From an uncultured Oscillospiraceae bacterium (lineage in GTDB: Bacteria; Bacillota; Clostridia; Oscillospirales; Oscillospiraceae), in NCBI GenBank assembly GCA_947624065.1, contig CANQIO010000007.1, positions 1 through 57,126 on the forward strand: a DNA stretch of 57,126 bases. The letters run 5' to 3'. This document shows, in pieces, positions 25,034 to 33,830 of the stretch (position 1 is its first letter; every line of letters starts with the position of its first letter). A model generated the notes under the pieces. That model saw nothing but the letters and a program-made list of their open reading frames with translations. It was not told the DNA's origin and ran no database searches. Made by a program: the position numbers and the translations under genes.

Positions 25034-26191
25034 ATGACACGATTTTTCTGTCCCGGCCGCGTGGAGTTGGCCGGGAACCACACCGACCAGCAGCGGGGCC
25101 GGGTCATGGCCGCCGCTATGGATCGGGGGATCACGGCGGAGGCAGAGCCCAACGACGAGGGCATCATCCGAATATTCTGCGAGGACTTCGACCCGGTAGA
25201 GGTGGATCTGCGCCGGCTCTGGCCCGACGCCAACGAAAAGGGGCGGCCCTCCGCCCTGGTGCGGGGCATCGCCGGGAGCCTGTCGGAGACCATCTCCGGT
25301 CTCCGGGGCTTCGACGCGTACTTGTTCAGCGACCTGCCCCCCCACCGGGGGCTCTCCTCCTCGGCGGCGCTGACCGTGCTGATCGGGTTCATCCTGGCCA
25401 CCTTTTCCGGCGTCTCCCTGGACCCGGAGGAATTGGCCCGCGCCGCCCAGAAGGCGGAATCCCGCTGGTTCGGAAAGCCCTGCTCCCTGGTAGACCCCCT
25501 GACCTGCGCGCTGGGCGGCGGGGTGTATGTCGACGTGCTGGAAAACAAGGTCCGGCAGCTGGACTGCGATTTCGACAGCCTGGGGCTGGCCCTGTGCCTG
25601 GCGGACACGGGAGAGGACACCGTGGGCGCCGCGCCGGCCTTCGACCAGATCGCCGCCGACATGACCGCCGTGGCCCAGACCTTCGGCGAGCCGGTGCTGG
25701 CCCGGGTCCGCGGCCCTGTTTTCGACGAGCAGTGGCCCTCCCACCAGACCGACCCCCAGTGGATGCGGGCCCGCCACTTCTTCGATGAGACGTGGCGCGT
25801 CTCCTCCATGGCCGACGCGCTGGGTCTGCGGGACGGGCAGCGGTATATGGAGCTGATGAACCAGTCCGGCCGCAGCTCGGAAAAACTCCTTCGCAACATC
25901 ACCATGGAGGGCGGCAGCGACAGGCTTGCGCGGGTTCTGGAGACGTCCGGCAACATCCTCGCCGGCCGCGGCGCCTGGCGGGTACACAGCGGCGGCTTCG
26001 GCGGCTGCGTGCAGGCGCTGATGCCGGAGATGCACTATGAGCTGTACCGCTCCACCATCGATACGCTCTTCGGCGCCGGGACCTGCCACCGCATCCATAT
26101 CAGCAGCCGCGGCGTGTGCCTGGCCCAGGAGGACAAGGCGCTGTTTTCCGGCCGGGGCTTCCCCGAAGAGGCCGCCTCCCTGCTGAAATAA
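25034..26191 (+). CDS. Galactokinase-like GHMP sugar kinase, short N-terminus
   Basis: ATP-dependent sugar kinase of the GHMP family, 385 residues. CPGRVELAGNHTDQQ matches the galactokinase signature, then GLSSSAA (phosphate loop), CSLVDPLTCALGG with the likely catalytic Asp, and HSGGFGGCVQAL (motif 3). The signature begins at residue 7, about 20 residues earlier than in E. coli GalK. An in-frame TGA at 25016-25018 rules out a simple extension, although 32 open codons precede it from an ATG at 24920. No other Leloir-pathway gene is near, so galactose is likely but unproven. Confidence 0.82.
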   Translation: MTRFFCPGRVELAGNHTDQQRGRVMAAAMDRGITAEAEPNDEGIIRIFCEDFDPVEVDLRRLWPDANEKGRPSALVRGIAGSLSETISGLRGFDAYLFSDLPPHRGLSSSAALTVLIGFILATFSGVSLDPEELARAAQKAESRWFGKPCSLVDPLTCALGGGVYVDVLENKVRQLDCDFDSLGLALCLADTGEDTVGAAPAFDQIAADMTAVAQTFGEPVLARVRGPVFDEQWPSHQTDPQWMRARHFFDETWRVSSMADALGLRDGQRYMELMNQSGRSSEKLLRNITMEGGSDRLARVLETSGNILAGRGAWRVHSGGFGGCVQALMPEMHYELYRSTIDTLFGAGTCHRIHISSRGVCLAQEDKALFSGRGFPEEAASLLK

Positions 26192-26236
26192 GCGGCCCGG
26201 CCCCACTGGCCGCCGGAGCAGTTTTACACATGTTCT

Positions 26237-26275
26237 ATAAAAAGGAGACGCCCCCGCGGGGCGTCTCCTTTTTAT
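26237..26275. terminator. Bidirectional terminator, 18-bp perfect stem
   Basis: Arms 26237-26254 and 26258-26275 pair perfectly around a 3-base loop, with A/T runs at both ends. It serves the kinase gene and the convergent GDPD-like gene. Confidence 0.9.
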
Positions 26276-26289
26276 ATCGCCGTGCCGCC

Positions 26290-27249
26290 TCAGGCGGCGG
26301 GGGCCAGGAAGTCGGTGTAGACGATGTCCGCGCCCATCTCGCGCAGCGCGTCGGCCTGGGCCTCGTCGTTGACGGTGTGCACGCCGATGGTGAGGCCGGC
26401 CTCTTGCCACAAGTCCGCGATGTCCTCCGTCAGCTTCTCCGCCGGGACGGTGACGAAGTCCACGCCCCGCTGCTGGCAGAAATCCACCACGCTCCGGGGC
26501 GTCCAGGTGGTGTCATACAGGGTATAGACCACCGACTGGAAAGGGTACACATCCATGACCCAGTCCAGCATCTCGGTCTTATAGATCTGGGGCACGAGCC
26601 GGTCCAGGACCTCCGGGGCCGTCTCCTGCGCATAGCGCACCAGCTGGGTGAACTGGAGGGTGACGGTGATCTCGTCATAATATTTGGTGTCGGTTACGAT
26701 ATAGATGTCCGGATACTCGGCCATCAGGTCGATGACATCCCGGTAGTCCATCGTGGTATACTTCCCGTCCACCTTGGAGGCGAGGAAGTTCTCCACGGTA
26801 TAGTCCCCCTCAGCGCCGGTCCGTTCCCGCCAGCGCCAGACGTCGTGGGAGGCGATGAGGTAGTATTCCTCAGAGACGTCAAAGTCCACTTCAAAGACCC
26901 GGTGTCCCAGGTCATAGTTGGCGTGGAACGCCTCCGGGGAGTTGGTATAGTCGGACCCGTCGATGCCGCCCATGGCGTGGGCGATGAGTCCGGCGGAGGC
27001 CTCGGTCCAATCGTGGTCCAGCGTATAGTGCTGCTGTTCTCCCACCAGGCCGCCCCAGTCGGCGGCGATCGTCTGGGAGATATCCTTGGACTCGTCCTGG
27101 ATATGCTCCACCAGCTCGATATACAGCCGCTTGGCGGTCTGCCAGACCTTCAGCGCGCCGAATCCCGCGCAGCCCAGCACCAGGACCGCGGCCAGCGCCG
27201 CGGCTATGAGCCGCTTCGTCCTTGACTTTGCTTTCTTTTCCCGCTTCAT
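26290..27249 (-). CDS. Membrane-anchored glycerophosphodiester phosphodiesterase-like protein
   Basis: A 319-residue protein with a basic N-terminus and one membrane helix (about 12-34), so the catalytic domain faces outside. The GDPD/PI-PLC-like TIM-barrel pattern is seen in IAHAMGGIDG, FEVDFDVSEEYYLIASHD and the late IGVHTVNDEAQADAL and GADIVYTD. His, Glu, Asp and second His ligands are kept, but the usual HRG is HAMGG, so the substrate may differ from glycerophosphodiesters. The ATG at 27249 follows GGGAGAGGCG. A terminator at 27281-27313 separates it from the upstream genes. Confidence 0.82.
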   Translation of the reverse strand: MKREKKAKSRTKRLIAAALAAVLVLGCAGFGALKVWQTAKRLYIELVEHIQDESKDISQTIAADWGGLVGEQQHYTLDHDWTEASAGLIAHAMGGIDGSDYTNSPEAFHANYDLGHRVFEVDFDVSEEYYLIASHDVWRWRERTGAEGDYTVENFLASKVDGKYTTMDYRDVIDLMAEYPDIYIVTDTKYYDEITVTLQFTQLVRYAQETAPEVLDRLVPQIYKTEMLDWVMDVYPFQSVVYTLYDTTWTPRSVVDFCQQRGVDFVTVPAEKLTEDIADLWQEAGLTIGVHTVNDEAQADALREMGADIVYTDFLAPAA

Positions 27250-27280
27250 ATCGCCTCTCCCTTTCGAACCATCGCAAAAT

Positions 27281-27313
27281 AACAAAAAAGGCCAGAGCGA
27301 ACGCCGGCCTTTT
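27281..27313 (-). terminator. Terminator after the CD1247-like gene
   Basis: AAAAGGCC/GGCCTTTT stem (27286-27293 with 27306-27313) followed on the minus strand by TTGTTATTTT. Confidence 0.7.
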
Positions 27314-27326
27314 CTGCTGTTTCAAA

Positions 27327-27776
27327 TCATTCCTCCGGGGCCTCCGGATCGTTCTCCTCCATGTCAAACTCCAGCTGCTCGCCGCAGGCGGGGCATTGGA
27401 TGCCACCCTGGGCCAGCACGTTCTCGTCGAAGGTGACGGTCTCGCCGCAGGCGGGGCACTGGCACTCATAGAACACCGTCTCCCCATCCCAGCTGTCGAT
27501 CTCGGCTTCGTCGTCCTCGTCGGACTCGTCATCGTCCTCATCGGACTGGTCGACGTCGCCGAACAGGATCTCCTCCACGTCCTCCAGATCGTCGCTGACG
27601 GCGTCCAGGCCCTCTTCCAGCTCGGCAACAGTGCCGCTCAGGTCCTCCTGGTCCAGAGCCAGGTCCTCCAGGATGTCCATGATGGTGGCCAGGAGCTTGC
27701 CCTCCTTCTGATCGGCGGCGATGCCGTAGCCCTCGGCCAGGCCCTTCAAGTACGCGACTTTTTCGGCTGTGGTCAT
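27327..27776 (-). CDS. Acidic CD1247-like protein with zinc ribbon
   Basis: A 149-residue cytoplasmic protein. An N-terminal helical domain (about 1-75; MTTAEKVAYLKGLAEGYGI) matches the CD1247 N-terminal domain of Clostridia. A strongly acidic linker follows (DEDDDESDEDDE, about 77-92). Two CPAC knuckles (QCPACGETV and QCPACGEQL, about 107-137) form a zinc ribbon. Function is unknown. It lies 32 bp downstream of efp on the same strand, a neighbourhood common in clostridial genomes, so a translation-linked role is possible but not shown. Confidence 0.8.
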   Translation of the reverse strand: MTTAEKVAYLKGLAEGYGIAADQKEGKLLATIMDILEDLALDQEDLSGTVAELEEGLDAVSDDLEDVEEILFGDVDQSDEDDDESDEDDEAEIDSWDGETVFYECQCPACGETVTFDENVLAQGGIQCPACGEQLEFDMEENDPEAPEE

Positions 27777-27807
27777 GGTAAAAGGCCTCCTTTATGCGAT
27801 GCTCCGC

Positions 27808-28371
27808 TTATCCCTTGGCCCGGCCCAGGTACTCGCCGGTACGGGTGTCGATCTCGATGCGCTCGCCCGGCTCGATGAACAGGGGCACCTTGATCTCGGC
27901 GCCGGTCTCCAGGGTGGCGGGCTTGGTGGCGTTGGTGGCGGTGTTGCCGGCGAAGCCGGGGTCGGTCTCGGTGATCTCCAGTGTCACGAAGTTGGGGGCT
28001 TCCACGGAGAAGACCACACCCTTGTAGGAGCTGATGGTGCAGACCTCGTTCTCCTTGACGAAACGGAAGCCGTCGGAGAGCTTGGACTTGTCGATGGGGA
28101 TCAGCTCGTAGGTCTCGCCGTCCATGAAGTAGTAGATGTCGCCGTCGGCATAGCTGTACTCCATGTTCTTGCGCTCCACGTAAGCGTTCTCGAACTTGGC
28201 CGTGGGGTTGAAGGAGGTCTCCACCACCGCGCCGGTGATGACGTTCTTCATCTTGGTGCGGACAAAGGGGGAGCCCTTGCCGGGCTTGACGTGCTGGAAC
28301 TCGATGACCTGCATCACCTGTCCGTCCATCTCAAAGGTCACGCCGTTGCGAAATTCGCCTGCAGAAATCAT
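27808..28371 (-). CDS. efp: Translation elongation factor P
   Basis: Relieves ribosome stalling at polyproline stretches. The 187-residue protein has the three-domain EF-P layout. Lys32 in [14 protein letters not shown] is the position that is modified or acts unmodified in the peptidyl-transferase centre. The end ([19 protein letters not shown]) is the standard domain III signature. A TTGTCA-17-TAAAAT promoter lies at 28411-28439. The Pro-rich surface protein at 20.7-23.0 kb is a plausible EF-P client. Confidence 0.97.
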   Translation of the reverse strand: MISAGEFRNGVTFEMDGQVMQVIEFQHVKPGKGSPFVRTKMKNVITGAVVETSFNPTAKFENAYVERKNMEYSYADGDIYYFMDGETYELIPIDKSKLSDGFRFVKENEVCTISSYKGVVFSVEAPNFVTLEITETDPGFAGNTATNATKPATLETGAEIKVPLFIEPGERIEIDTRTGEYLGRAKG

Positions 28372-28410
28372 ATAAGCATCCTCCGTATGAGTGTTTTATT
28401 CAATCGCTTT

Positions 28411-28439
28411 ATTTTACTATATTTTTTCCAGTTTGACAA
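28411..28439 (-). promoter_or_regulatory. Promoter of efp
   Basis: Minus-strand TTGTCA (28439-28434), 17 bp, TAAAAT (28416-28411). Confidence 0.7.
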
Positions 28440-28454
28440 CCCCAATCTGACGCA

Positions 28455-29513
28455 TCACAGAACGATCAGCTGTTTCGGGGCCTTCGTCAGGTCCTCGGCC
28501 ATGCCGTCGTGGAGCCAGAGCATATCCTCGATGCGCACCCCGAACCGGCCGGGCAGGTAGATGCCGGGCTCGGCGGAGATGACCGCGCCCTCCGGCAGGG
28601 GCTTGTCCCCGTTGGCGCCGGGGGTCTCGTGGATCTCCAGGCCCAGGCCATGACCGAAGCCGTGGCCGAAATACTCGCCGTAGCCCGCGTCGGCGATCAC
28701 TTTGGCGGCGGCGTTATGGATCTCCTTGCCGGGTATGCCCGGCTTGCCGGCGGCCTCGATGCCCGCCAGCTGGGCCCGCAGGACCACATCGTAGACCTGG
28801 CGCATCTCGTCGGTGGCGTGGCCCACCGCCACGGTGCGGGTCATGTCGGAGCAGTAGCCGTTATACAGCGTGCCGAAGTCCATGGTGACGAAGTCCCCGT
28901 CCCTGACCACATTGTCGCCAGGCACGCCGTGGGGCATGGAGCTCTTGGGGCCGGCCACCACGATGGGGTCGAAGGAGTTCCCCTCGCCGCCGTATTTATA
29001 CATACGATAGACCAGCTCCGCGGTGATCTCCTTCTCCGTCAGGCCGGGGCGGATGATGCCCAGGATGTCGTCGAAAGCCCGCTCCGCGATGCGCTGGGCC
29101 TTCACGATGCAGTCCACCTCGCCCCGGTCCTTGCTGGCCCGGAGGGTATAGAGGGTGGTCCGGTCCTCCACCAGGGGCACGCCCACCGCCTTTTCCAGCC
29201 ACTGCCACTGGCTGTGGCTGAAGCGGGTGGGATCGGCGCCGGCCCTGTCAAAGCCCTCGGCCGCGAAGATCTCCCCCAGGATGGCGTCCACGCCATGGCC
29301 GCGGGAGGTACACAGCACCTCCATATCCCGGATGGCCGCCCGGGCGGCCTCCACATAGCGGGAGTCGGTGATGACCCAGGCCTTGTCATGGGAGATGACG
29401 GCGGCGCCGTCGTCGATATGGAATTCGCAGGCATAGCGGATGCTGACCGCGTCCATCATGACCAGCACGGGAAGCTGGCCAAGGGACTGCTGGATTTGCT
29501 TTACGTGTGACAT
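28455..29513 (-). CDS. M24 family aminopeptidase (Xaa-Pro peptidase type)
   Basis: Metallo-aminopeptidase of the creatinase/aminopeptidase P fold, 352 residues. The N-terminal domain (about 1-120) precedes the pita-bread domain. Five metal ligands are visible: Asp in MDFGTLYNGY, Asp in CSDMTRTVAVG, His in GFGHGLGLEIHE, Glu in SAEPGIYLPG and Glu in VRIEDML. The ATG at 29513 is chosen because AAGGAG lies nine bases upstream; a start at 29534 would lack this. It is placed directly before efp, as in many Firmicutes, where peptides N-terminal to Pro are processed. Confidence 0.93.
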   Translation of the reverse strand: MSHVKQIQQSLGQLPVLVMMDAVSIRYACEFHIDDGAAVISHDKAWVITDSRYVEAARAAIRDMEVLCTSRGHGVDAILGEIFAAEGFDRAGADPTRFSHSQWQWLEKAVGVPLVEDRTTLYTLRASKDRGEVDCIVKAQRIAERAFDDILGIIRPGLTEKEITAELVYRMYKYGGEGNSFDPIVVAGPKSSMPHGVPGDNVVRDGDFVTMDFGTLYNGYCSDMTRTVAVGHATDEMRQVYDVVLRAQLAGIEAAGKPGIPGKEIHNAAAKVIADAGYGEYFGHGFGHGLGLEIHETPGANGDKPLPEGAVISAEPGIYLPGRFGVRIEDMLWLHDGMAEDLTKAPKQLIVL

Positions 29514-29548
29514 GGATATGATCTCCTTAATCATTGCGTTCTTGCGCT

Positions 29549-29578
29549 ATTTTATTACATCATGGAATGATAAGTCAA
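29549..29578 (-). promoter_or_regulatory. Promoter of the M24 peptidase gene
   Basis: Minus-strand TTGACT (29578-29573), 18 bp, TAAAAT (29554-29549). Confidence 0.65.
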
Positions 29579-30555
29579 GCGTCTGGCCGGGCAGACCCGC
29601 CGTCGGCGAAGAGCTCCCCGGCAAAGATGCCGCCCGCGCCGCCGGAGAAGAGGAACAGCACGTTGTCCTCCGGGGCAAAAGCCCCCTCGGCGGCCATGGA
29701 CAGCAGCCCCGCAAAGGCCTTGCCGGTATAGACCGGGTCCAGGAACAGCCCCTCCTGCTCCGCCATCAGGCGCACCGCGGCCATGCCCTCCTCCGAGGGG
29801 ATGGCGTAGCCGGGACCGCACACGTCCCGCAGGCGGACATCGCCGGGGCCCAGGTCTGCGTCCGTCTCCAGCAGCGCCGCCGCCTGGCCCATGAGGTCCG
29901 GGACGATCGTCTCAAAGGGGTCCGTGTCCACCATCATGCCGATGACCTCGGTATGGGGCAGAAAGAGCTTCGCCCCCAGGGCCAGGCCCGCGTGGGTCCC
30001 GCCGCTGCCAACGGCGCAGATGAGATGGGAAAAGGGCATGCCGCCGTCGGCGATCTCCTTGGCGCAGGCCACATAGCCCAGCGCGCCCAGGGCGTTGGAG
30101 CCGCCGCAGGGGATCTTGTAGTAGGGCCGGCCCAGAGCCTGGCCCACCCGGTCCATCTCGTCATAGATGTCCTGATAGTCGTCCGTGTCCACGAACCGCA
30201 CGTCCACGCCCATCAGCCGCTCCAGCAGCTGGTTGCCCCGGCAGGCCGTGACGCCCCGCTTTTTCAGGATCAGGATGGGCGTCATGCCCAGCCTCCTGGC
30301 GCAGGCCGCCGTCAGCATGGCGTGGTTGGACTGGGCCCCGCCGGTGGTGAACACCACCTCCGCCCCCTGGGCCCGGGCCTCGGCCAGCAGGAACTCCAGC
30401 TTGCGGACCTTGTTGCCGCCCAGGCCGACGCCGGTCATATCGTCCCGCTTGATCCACACGTTCGTATGCAGCATGCGGCTGATGTTCTCCAGCCGATGCA
30501 CCGGCGTGGGCAGGATGGCCAGCGGTATCCGCGCAAATGTATCCAGTTCTCTCAT
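29575..30555 (-). CDS. PLP-dependent D-cysteine desulfhydrase/ACC deaminase family
   Basis: Fold-type II PLP enzyme of 326 residues. KRDDMTGVGLGGNKVRKLE contains the PLP Lys (GGNKVRK), TTGGAQSNH binds substrate, and AVGSGGTHAGLALG forms the phosphate cup. The best match is D-cysteine desulfhydrase (D-cysteine to pyruvate, sulfide and ammonia), but ACC deaminase and other D-amino-acid lyases share these motifs. The ATG at 30555 follows GGGAGGAAACG. It is 16 bp behind the GerMN lipoprotein gene, at the end of the two-component operon. Confidence 0.85.
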   Translation of the reverse strand: MRELDTFARIPLAILPTPVHRLENISRMLHTNVWIKRDDMTGVGLGGNKVRKLEFLLAEARAQGAEVVFTTGGAQSNHAMLTAACARRLGMTPILILKKRGVTACRGNQLLERLMGVDVRFVDTDDYQDIYDEMDRVGQALGRPYYKIPCGGSNALGALGYVACAKEIADGGMPFSHLICAVGSGGTHAGLALGAKLFLPHTEVIGMMVDTDPFETIVPDLMGQAAALLETDADLGPGDVRLRDVCGPGYAIPSEEGMAAVRLMAEQEGLFLDPVYTGKAFAGLLSMAAEGAFAPEDNVLFLFSGGAGGIFAGELFADGGSARPDA

Positions 30556-30571
30556 CGTTTCCTCCCGACGT

Positions 30572-31195
30572 TCATATGGTAGGCTCCCGCGTCTGGCGCG
30601 GGGCGGGGGAAGCCGGCGCGGCGGCCTGGAGCAGCGCGTCATCCGGCGTCAGGCCGGAAAACACCGTCTCGCCGCCGGCGGTGATGTCGACGCGGTCCAC
30701 CCCGTCCAGCCGGCACAGGGTCAGCGCCGCGCAAAAGGCGGCGGCGGTCCGCTCCATGCCCGGCAGGGAGAGATATTCCTCTGACAGATCCAGCGTGACG
30801 GCGCCGCCCTCGAGGGACCAGGACTCCACCTGCACGCCCTCCGGCAGGGCGCAGACCAGTCCGCGCTCGCCGCTGGGTCCGGCGAAGAGCCCGACCGCCG
30901 TCTCCACCGGGTCGGCCCCCTCCGGCAGAGGGCAGCTCTCCCAGCCGGTCAGCGCGCCGGTGGCGCTGGTCCGCTCTCCCGTGTCTGGGTCCGGCGCCAC
31001 CAGCCGGCAGACGGACACTGTCCCGCCATCCGCGGCCTCATCCCGCCGCCACGGCAGCTCGAAGGGCAGCTGCGGCCAGCGGATCTCCGGCAGATCGATC
31101 TCCGGGAGCCGGATATGGGGGATCCGGGCGCTCCAGGAGCAGCCTCCCAGCAGCATCCCCAGGATCAGAGCCAGGATAAAAACGCGCTTTTTCAT
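30572..31195 (-). CDS. GerMN-domain lipoprotein
   Basis: A 207-residue exported lipoprotein: MKKRVFILALILGMLLGGCS, with LGGC as the lipobox. A Pro-rich spacer precedes one GerMN domain (about 95-185, with VESWSLEGGAVTLDLSEEYL and TLCRLDGVDRVDI). GerMN domains occur in GerM of spore formers and in lipoproteins coupled to two-component systems such as LpqB. The ATG overlaps the kinase stop codon by 4 bp, so it may modulate that sensor at the membrane. Confidence 0.85.
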   Translation of the reverse strand: MKKRVFILALILGMLLGGCSWSARIPHIRLPEIDLPEIRWPQLPFELPWRRDEAADGGTVSVCRLVAPDPDTGERTSATGALTGWESCPLPEGADPVETAVGLFAGPSGERGLVCALPEGVQVESWSLEGGAVTLDLSEEYLSLPGMERTAAAFCAALTLCRLDGVDRVDITAGGETVFSGLTPDDALLQAAAPASPAPRQTREPTI

Positions 31196-32775
31196 CGCCG
31201 CCCCCTCTTTTTCTTCCACAGGCGGAACGTGACCGTGAACACCGTGCCCCCCTGGGCCCGGTGGGCGGCCCAGACGGTGCCGCCGTTGGCCGCCACCGCG
31301 TCATGGACGATGGCCAGGCCCAAGCCGCTGCCGCCGGAGGCCCGGGACCGGGCCTTATCCACCCGATAGAACCGGTCGAAGATGTGGCTCAGATCCGCCT
31401 CCGGGATGCCGATGCCCGTGTCCGCCACGGTGAGCACCACGGCGCCGGACTCCGCCCGCAGACGCAGCTCCACCCGGCCGCTGGGGACATTGTATTTCAG
31501 GCCGTTCTCCGTCAGGTTGAACACGATCTGGTACAGATCGTCCGCCGCCGCCTCCACGATGCACCCCTCGTCCAGATCGGTGGCGATGGTGACCTGCTGG
31601 GCCGCCGCCAGCGGCTCCAGCAGATGCAGCGTCCGCTCCGTCACGATCTTCAGATCCACCGGCTCCCGGGGCCGGTCCGTGGTGCCGGAGTCCAGCTTCG
31701 ACAGGCTCATGAGTTTTTCCGTGATGCGCTGGAGCCGGTCGGCCTCCACGGCGATGTCGTGGGAGAACTCCCGCATGGTGCCGGGGTCCATATTGTCCGC
31801 CTGGGCGATGCTGTCCGACAGCAGCCGGATGGCGGCCAGGGGCGTGCGCAGCTCATGGGAGGCGTCGGACACGAACCGGCGCCGGGCCTCCTCGGTGCTC
31901 TCCAGGCGGCCGGTGAGCACGTTGAACTCCGAACTCAGCCGGGCCAGCTCGTCCCGGCCCCGCACGGGGATGCGGTAGCTGTAGTCCCCCCGCCGGACCA
32001 CGCCCATGGCGGTGGTGAGCCGCTTGATGCGCCGGGTCAGGGTGGTGGACAGCAGCACGATGATCACCAAGCCCGCGCCGCCGAAGATCGCCGAGGCGTT
32101 GGCCAGATCCCGCCGCAGGCCCTCGATGAGACGCCCCTGGGCGGCGTCGTGGTCGTAAAGGAACACCGCGCCCGCCGCAGTCCCGTCGGCCAGAATCGGC
32201 GCGGCGGCCCGGCTGACAAAGGCCCCCTCGTCGGCGGAATAGGCGCAGGCGAACTGGGTCCGCCCCTCCAGCGCGCCGGCCAGCTCCGCCAGCAGGCCAT
32301 AGCGGCCGACGGCATTGTCGGCGCGGTCTGTGTCATAGAGGATGCGCCCGTCCCGGTCGGCGACCAGCATCCGGGTCACCGGGGCCGTGTCCAGCCCCTC
32401 CATGGCCCGGGCCACTGTATCCTCCGTCAGCGTCTCCAGGGCCGCCAGGGTCCCGGAGACCGCCGTGCTCTGGGACAGGAGGGCGCTCTGCTTGACGGTG
32501 AACACCATGTCCTGGCACGCGCGGATGGGATAGATGTTCAAAAACAGCAGCAGCCCCGCCGTGAACAGCGAAAACGCTGCGGCAAGCTTCGTGCGGACCG
32601 ACAGCCCGCGCCTGGCCGGCTGTTTCTGCGCCCGCCGCGCCTGCCTCTCCGCACGCTTTTCCCGCTTTTTCTGTTTTCTGTCACTCCTTGAAATAGTACC
32701 CCACGCCCCACTTGGTGATGATGCAAGCCGGCTTTGCCGGGTTGCGCTCCAGCTTCTCCCGCAGACGGCGCACAT
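31192..32775 (-). CDS. PhoR/WalK-like membrane histidine kinase
   Basis: Sensor kinase. Basic N-tail, membrane helix (TKLAAAFSLFTAGLLLFLNI), extracytoplasmic region with a possible Cache/PAS-like fold (about 85-210), second helix, HAMP (TRRIKRLTTAMGVVRRGDYS), HisKA (SDASHELRTPLAAIR) and HATPase (NGLKYN, DTGIGIP, GGSGLGLAI). The start is unclear. The listed ATG at 32775 lies 95 bp inside the regulator gene. Near the expected site after AAGGAG there is no ATG, GTG or TTG in frame; an ATT at 32694 is one candidate. Residue numbers are counted from 32775. It overlaps the GerMN gene by 4 bp. Confidence 0.85.
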   Translation of the reverse strand: MCAVCGRSWSATRQSRLASSPSGAWGTISRSDRKQKKREKRAERQARRAQKQPARRGLSVRTKLAAAFSLFTAGLLLFLNIYPIRACQDMVFTVKQSALLSQSTAVSGTLAALETLTEDTVARAMEGLDTAPVTRMLVADRDGRILYDTDRADNAVGRYGLLAELAGALEGRTQFACAYSADEGAFVSRAAAPILADGTAAGAVFLYDHDAAQGRLIEGLRRDLANASAIFGGAGLVIIVLLSTTLTRRIKRLTTAMGVVRRGDYSYRIPVRGRDELARLSSEFNVLTGRLESTEEARRRFVSDASHELRTPLAAIRLLSDSIAQADNMDPGTMREFSHDIAVEADRLQRITEKLMSLSKLDSGTTDRPREPVDLKIVTERTLHLLEPLAAAQQVTIATDLDEGCIVEAAADDLYQIVFNLTENGLKYNVPSGRVELRLRAESGAVVLTVADTGIGIPEADLSHIFDRFYRVDKARSRASGGSGLGLAIVHDAVAANGGTVWAAHRAQGGTVFTVTFRLWKKKRGRR

Positions 32776-33361
32776 GCACGTCCACCGTCCGGATATCGCC
32801 CTGGTAGTCGTAGCCCCATATCAGGTCCAGCAGGTTCTCCCGGGAGTATACCTTCCCCGGCGTGCGCATCAGCAGCTCCACCAGGTCGAACTCCTTCACC
32901 GTCAGCTCCACCGGCCGGCCGTCCACCAACACGGACCGCCGGGAGCGGTCAATGGTGACGGGCCCGCGGGTGATCCGGTCCCCCGGCTCCTGGCCGCCTT
33001 GGAGGTTGGCCCGGCGCAGCAGCGCCCGGATGCGGGCCTTCAGCTCCAGGATGTTGAAGGGCTTGGTGATGTAGTCGTCCGCGCCGTATTCAAAGCCGAT
33101 GAGCTTGTCGGTGTCCTCGCTCTTGGCCGTGAGCATGATGACCGGCACCGTGGAGAACTCCCGGATCTTCATGCAGGCGGCCAGGCCGTCCAGCTTCGGC
33201 ATCATCAGGTCCAGCAGGATCAGACTGTAGCCGCCGGTCCGGGCCATGTCCACGGCGGTCTGGCCGTCGTAGCACACGTCCACCTCATAGCCCTCGTTCT
33301 CCAGGTTGAACTTGATCCCCTTGACCAGCAACTCCTCGTCGTCCACCACCAATATCTTCAT
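32681..33361 (-). CDS. PhoP/WalR-like response regulator
   Basis: OmpR-family regulator of 226 residues. The receiver has VDDEE, phospho-acceptor Asp in LILLDLMMPKLDG, MLTAKSE and YITKPF. The winged helix has LTVKEFDLVELL, a DNA-recognition helix in RTVDVHVRRLREKLE and a GVGYYFKE end. It is the first gene of RR-HK-GerMN-desulfhydrase. The closeness to PhoP and WalR sequences suggests envelope or phosphate sensing, but no target is evident. The ComEA-like gene ends 10 bp upstream on the same strand. Confidence 0.92.
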   Translation of the reverse strand: MKILVVDDEELLVKGIKFNLENEGYEVDVCYDGQTAVDMARTGGYSLILLDLMMPKLDGLAACMKIREFSTVPVIMLTAKSEDTDKLIGFEYGADDYITKPFNILELKARIRALLRRANLQGGQEPGDRITRGPVTIDRSRRSVLVDGRPVELTVKEFDLVELLMRTPGKVYSRENLLDLIWGYDYQGDIRTVDVHVRRLREKLERNPAKPACIITKWGVGYYFKE

Positions 33362-33371
33362 GCCTTGCTCC

Positions 33372-33728
33372 TCATCCCCACTCGATATACGGCGCTATGG
33401 CCTCCGCCGTGGCCGGGCCGATGCCCGACACGGCCTGTATGTCCTCCGGCCCGGCAAAGGGGCCGTTTTCCTCCCGCCAGGCCACGATCCGCTCCGCCAG
33501 CGCCGGACCGATGCCGGGCAGCTCGTCCAGATCCTCCGCCGTGGCGGCGTTCAGATCCAGGCCCCGCTGGTCCGCGCCCAGCGCGGCGTCCACAGGCCCC
33601 GTCTCCATGGGATGGGCGCCGCCGTCCAGCGCCGTCCAGATCACCGTGACCGCCGCCAGGGCCGCCGTCGCCGCCCAAAGGGCTATCCGCCCGGGCGCGG
33701 GCTTTCTCTTTTTCCCCAGATTTTGCAT
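33372..33728 (-). CDS. ComEA-like helix-hairpin-helix protein, membrane anchored
   Basis: A 118-residue protein with one N-terminal membrane helix (about 15-35) and a C-terminal double helix-hairpin-helix DNA-binding region (LNAATAEDLDELPGIGPALA and AVSGIGPATAEAI). This is the ComEA core that binds incoming DNA during natural transformation. The linker is short compared with Bacillus ComEA (about 200 residues). No comEC or comEB is in the window, so a competence role is only suggested. Confidence 0.85.
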   Translation of the reverse strand: MQNLGKKRKPAPGRIALWAATAALAAVTVIWTALDGGAHPMETGPVDAALGADQRGLDLNAATAEDLDELPGIGPALAERIVAWREENGPFAGPEDIQAVSGIGPATAEAIAPYIEWG

Positions 33729-33751
33729 AAAAGAATTAATAAAGATAGCAG

Positions 33752-33780
33752 TTGCTTTTCCCCGGTTTTTTTTCTATAAT
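33752..33780 (+). promoter_or_regulatory. Promoter of the carboxypeptidase-homologue gene
   Basis: TTGCTT (33752-33757), 17 bp, TATAAT (33775-33780). Confidence 0.7.
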
Positions 33781-33830
33781 AAAAGCGGACCGTGTTTTGT
33801 ACATCATACCATACTTTCTCGGAGAATGAC

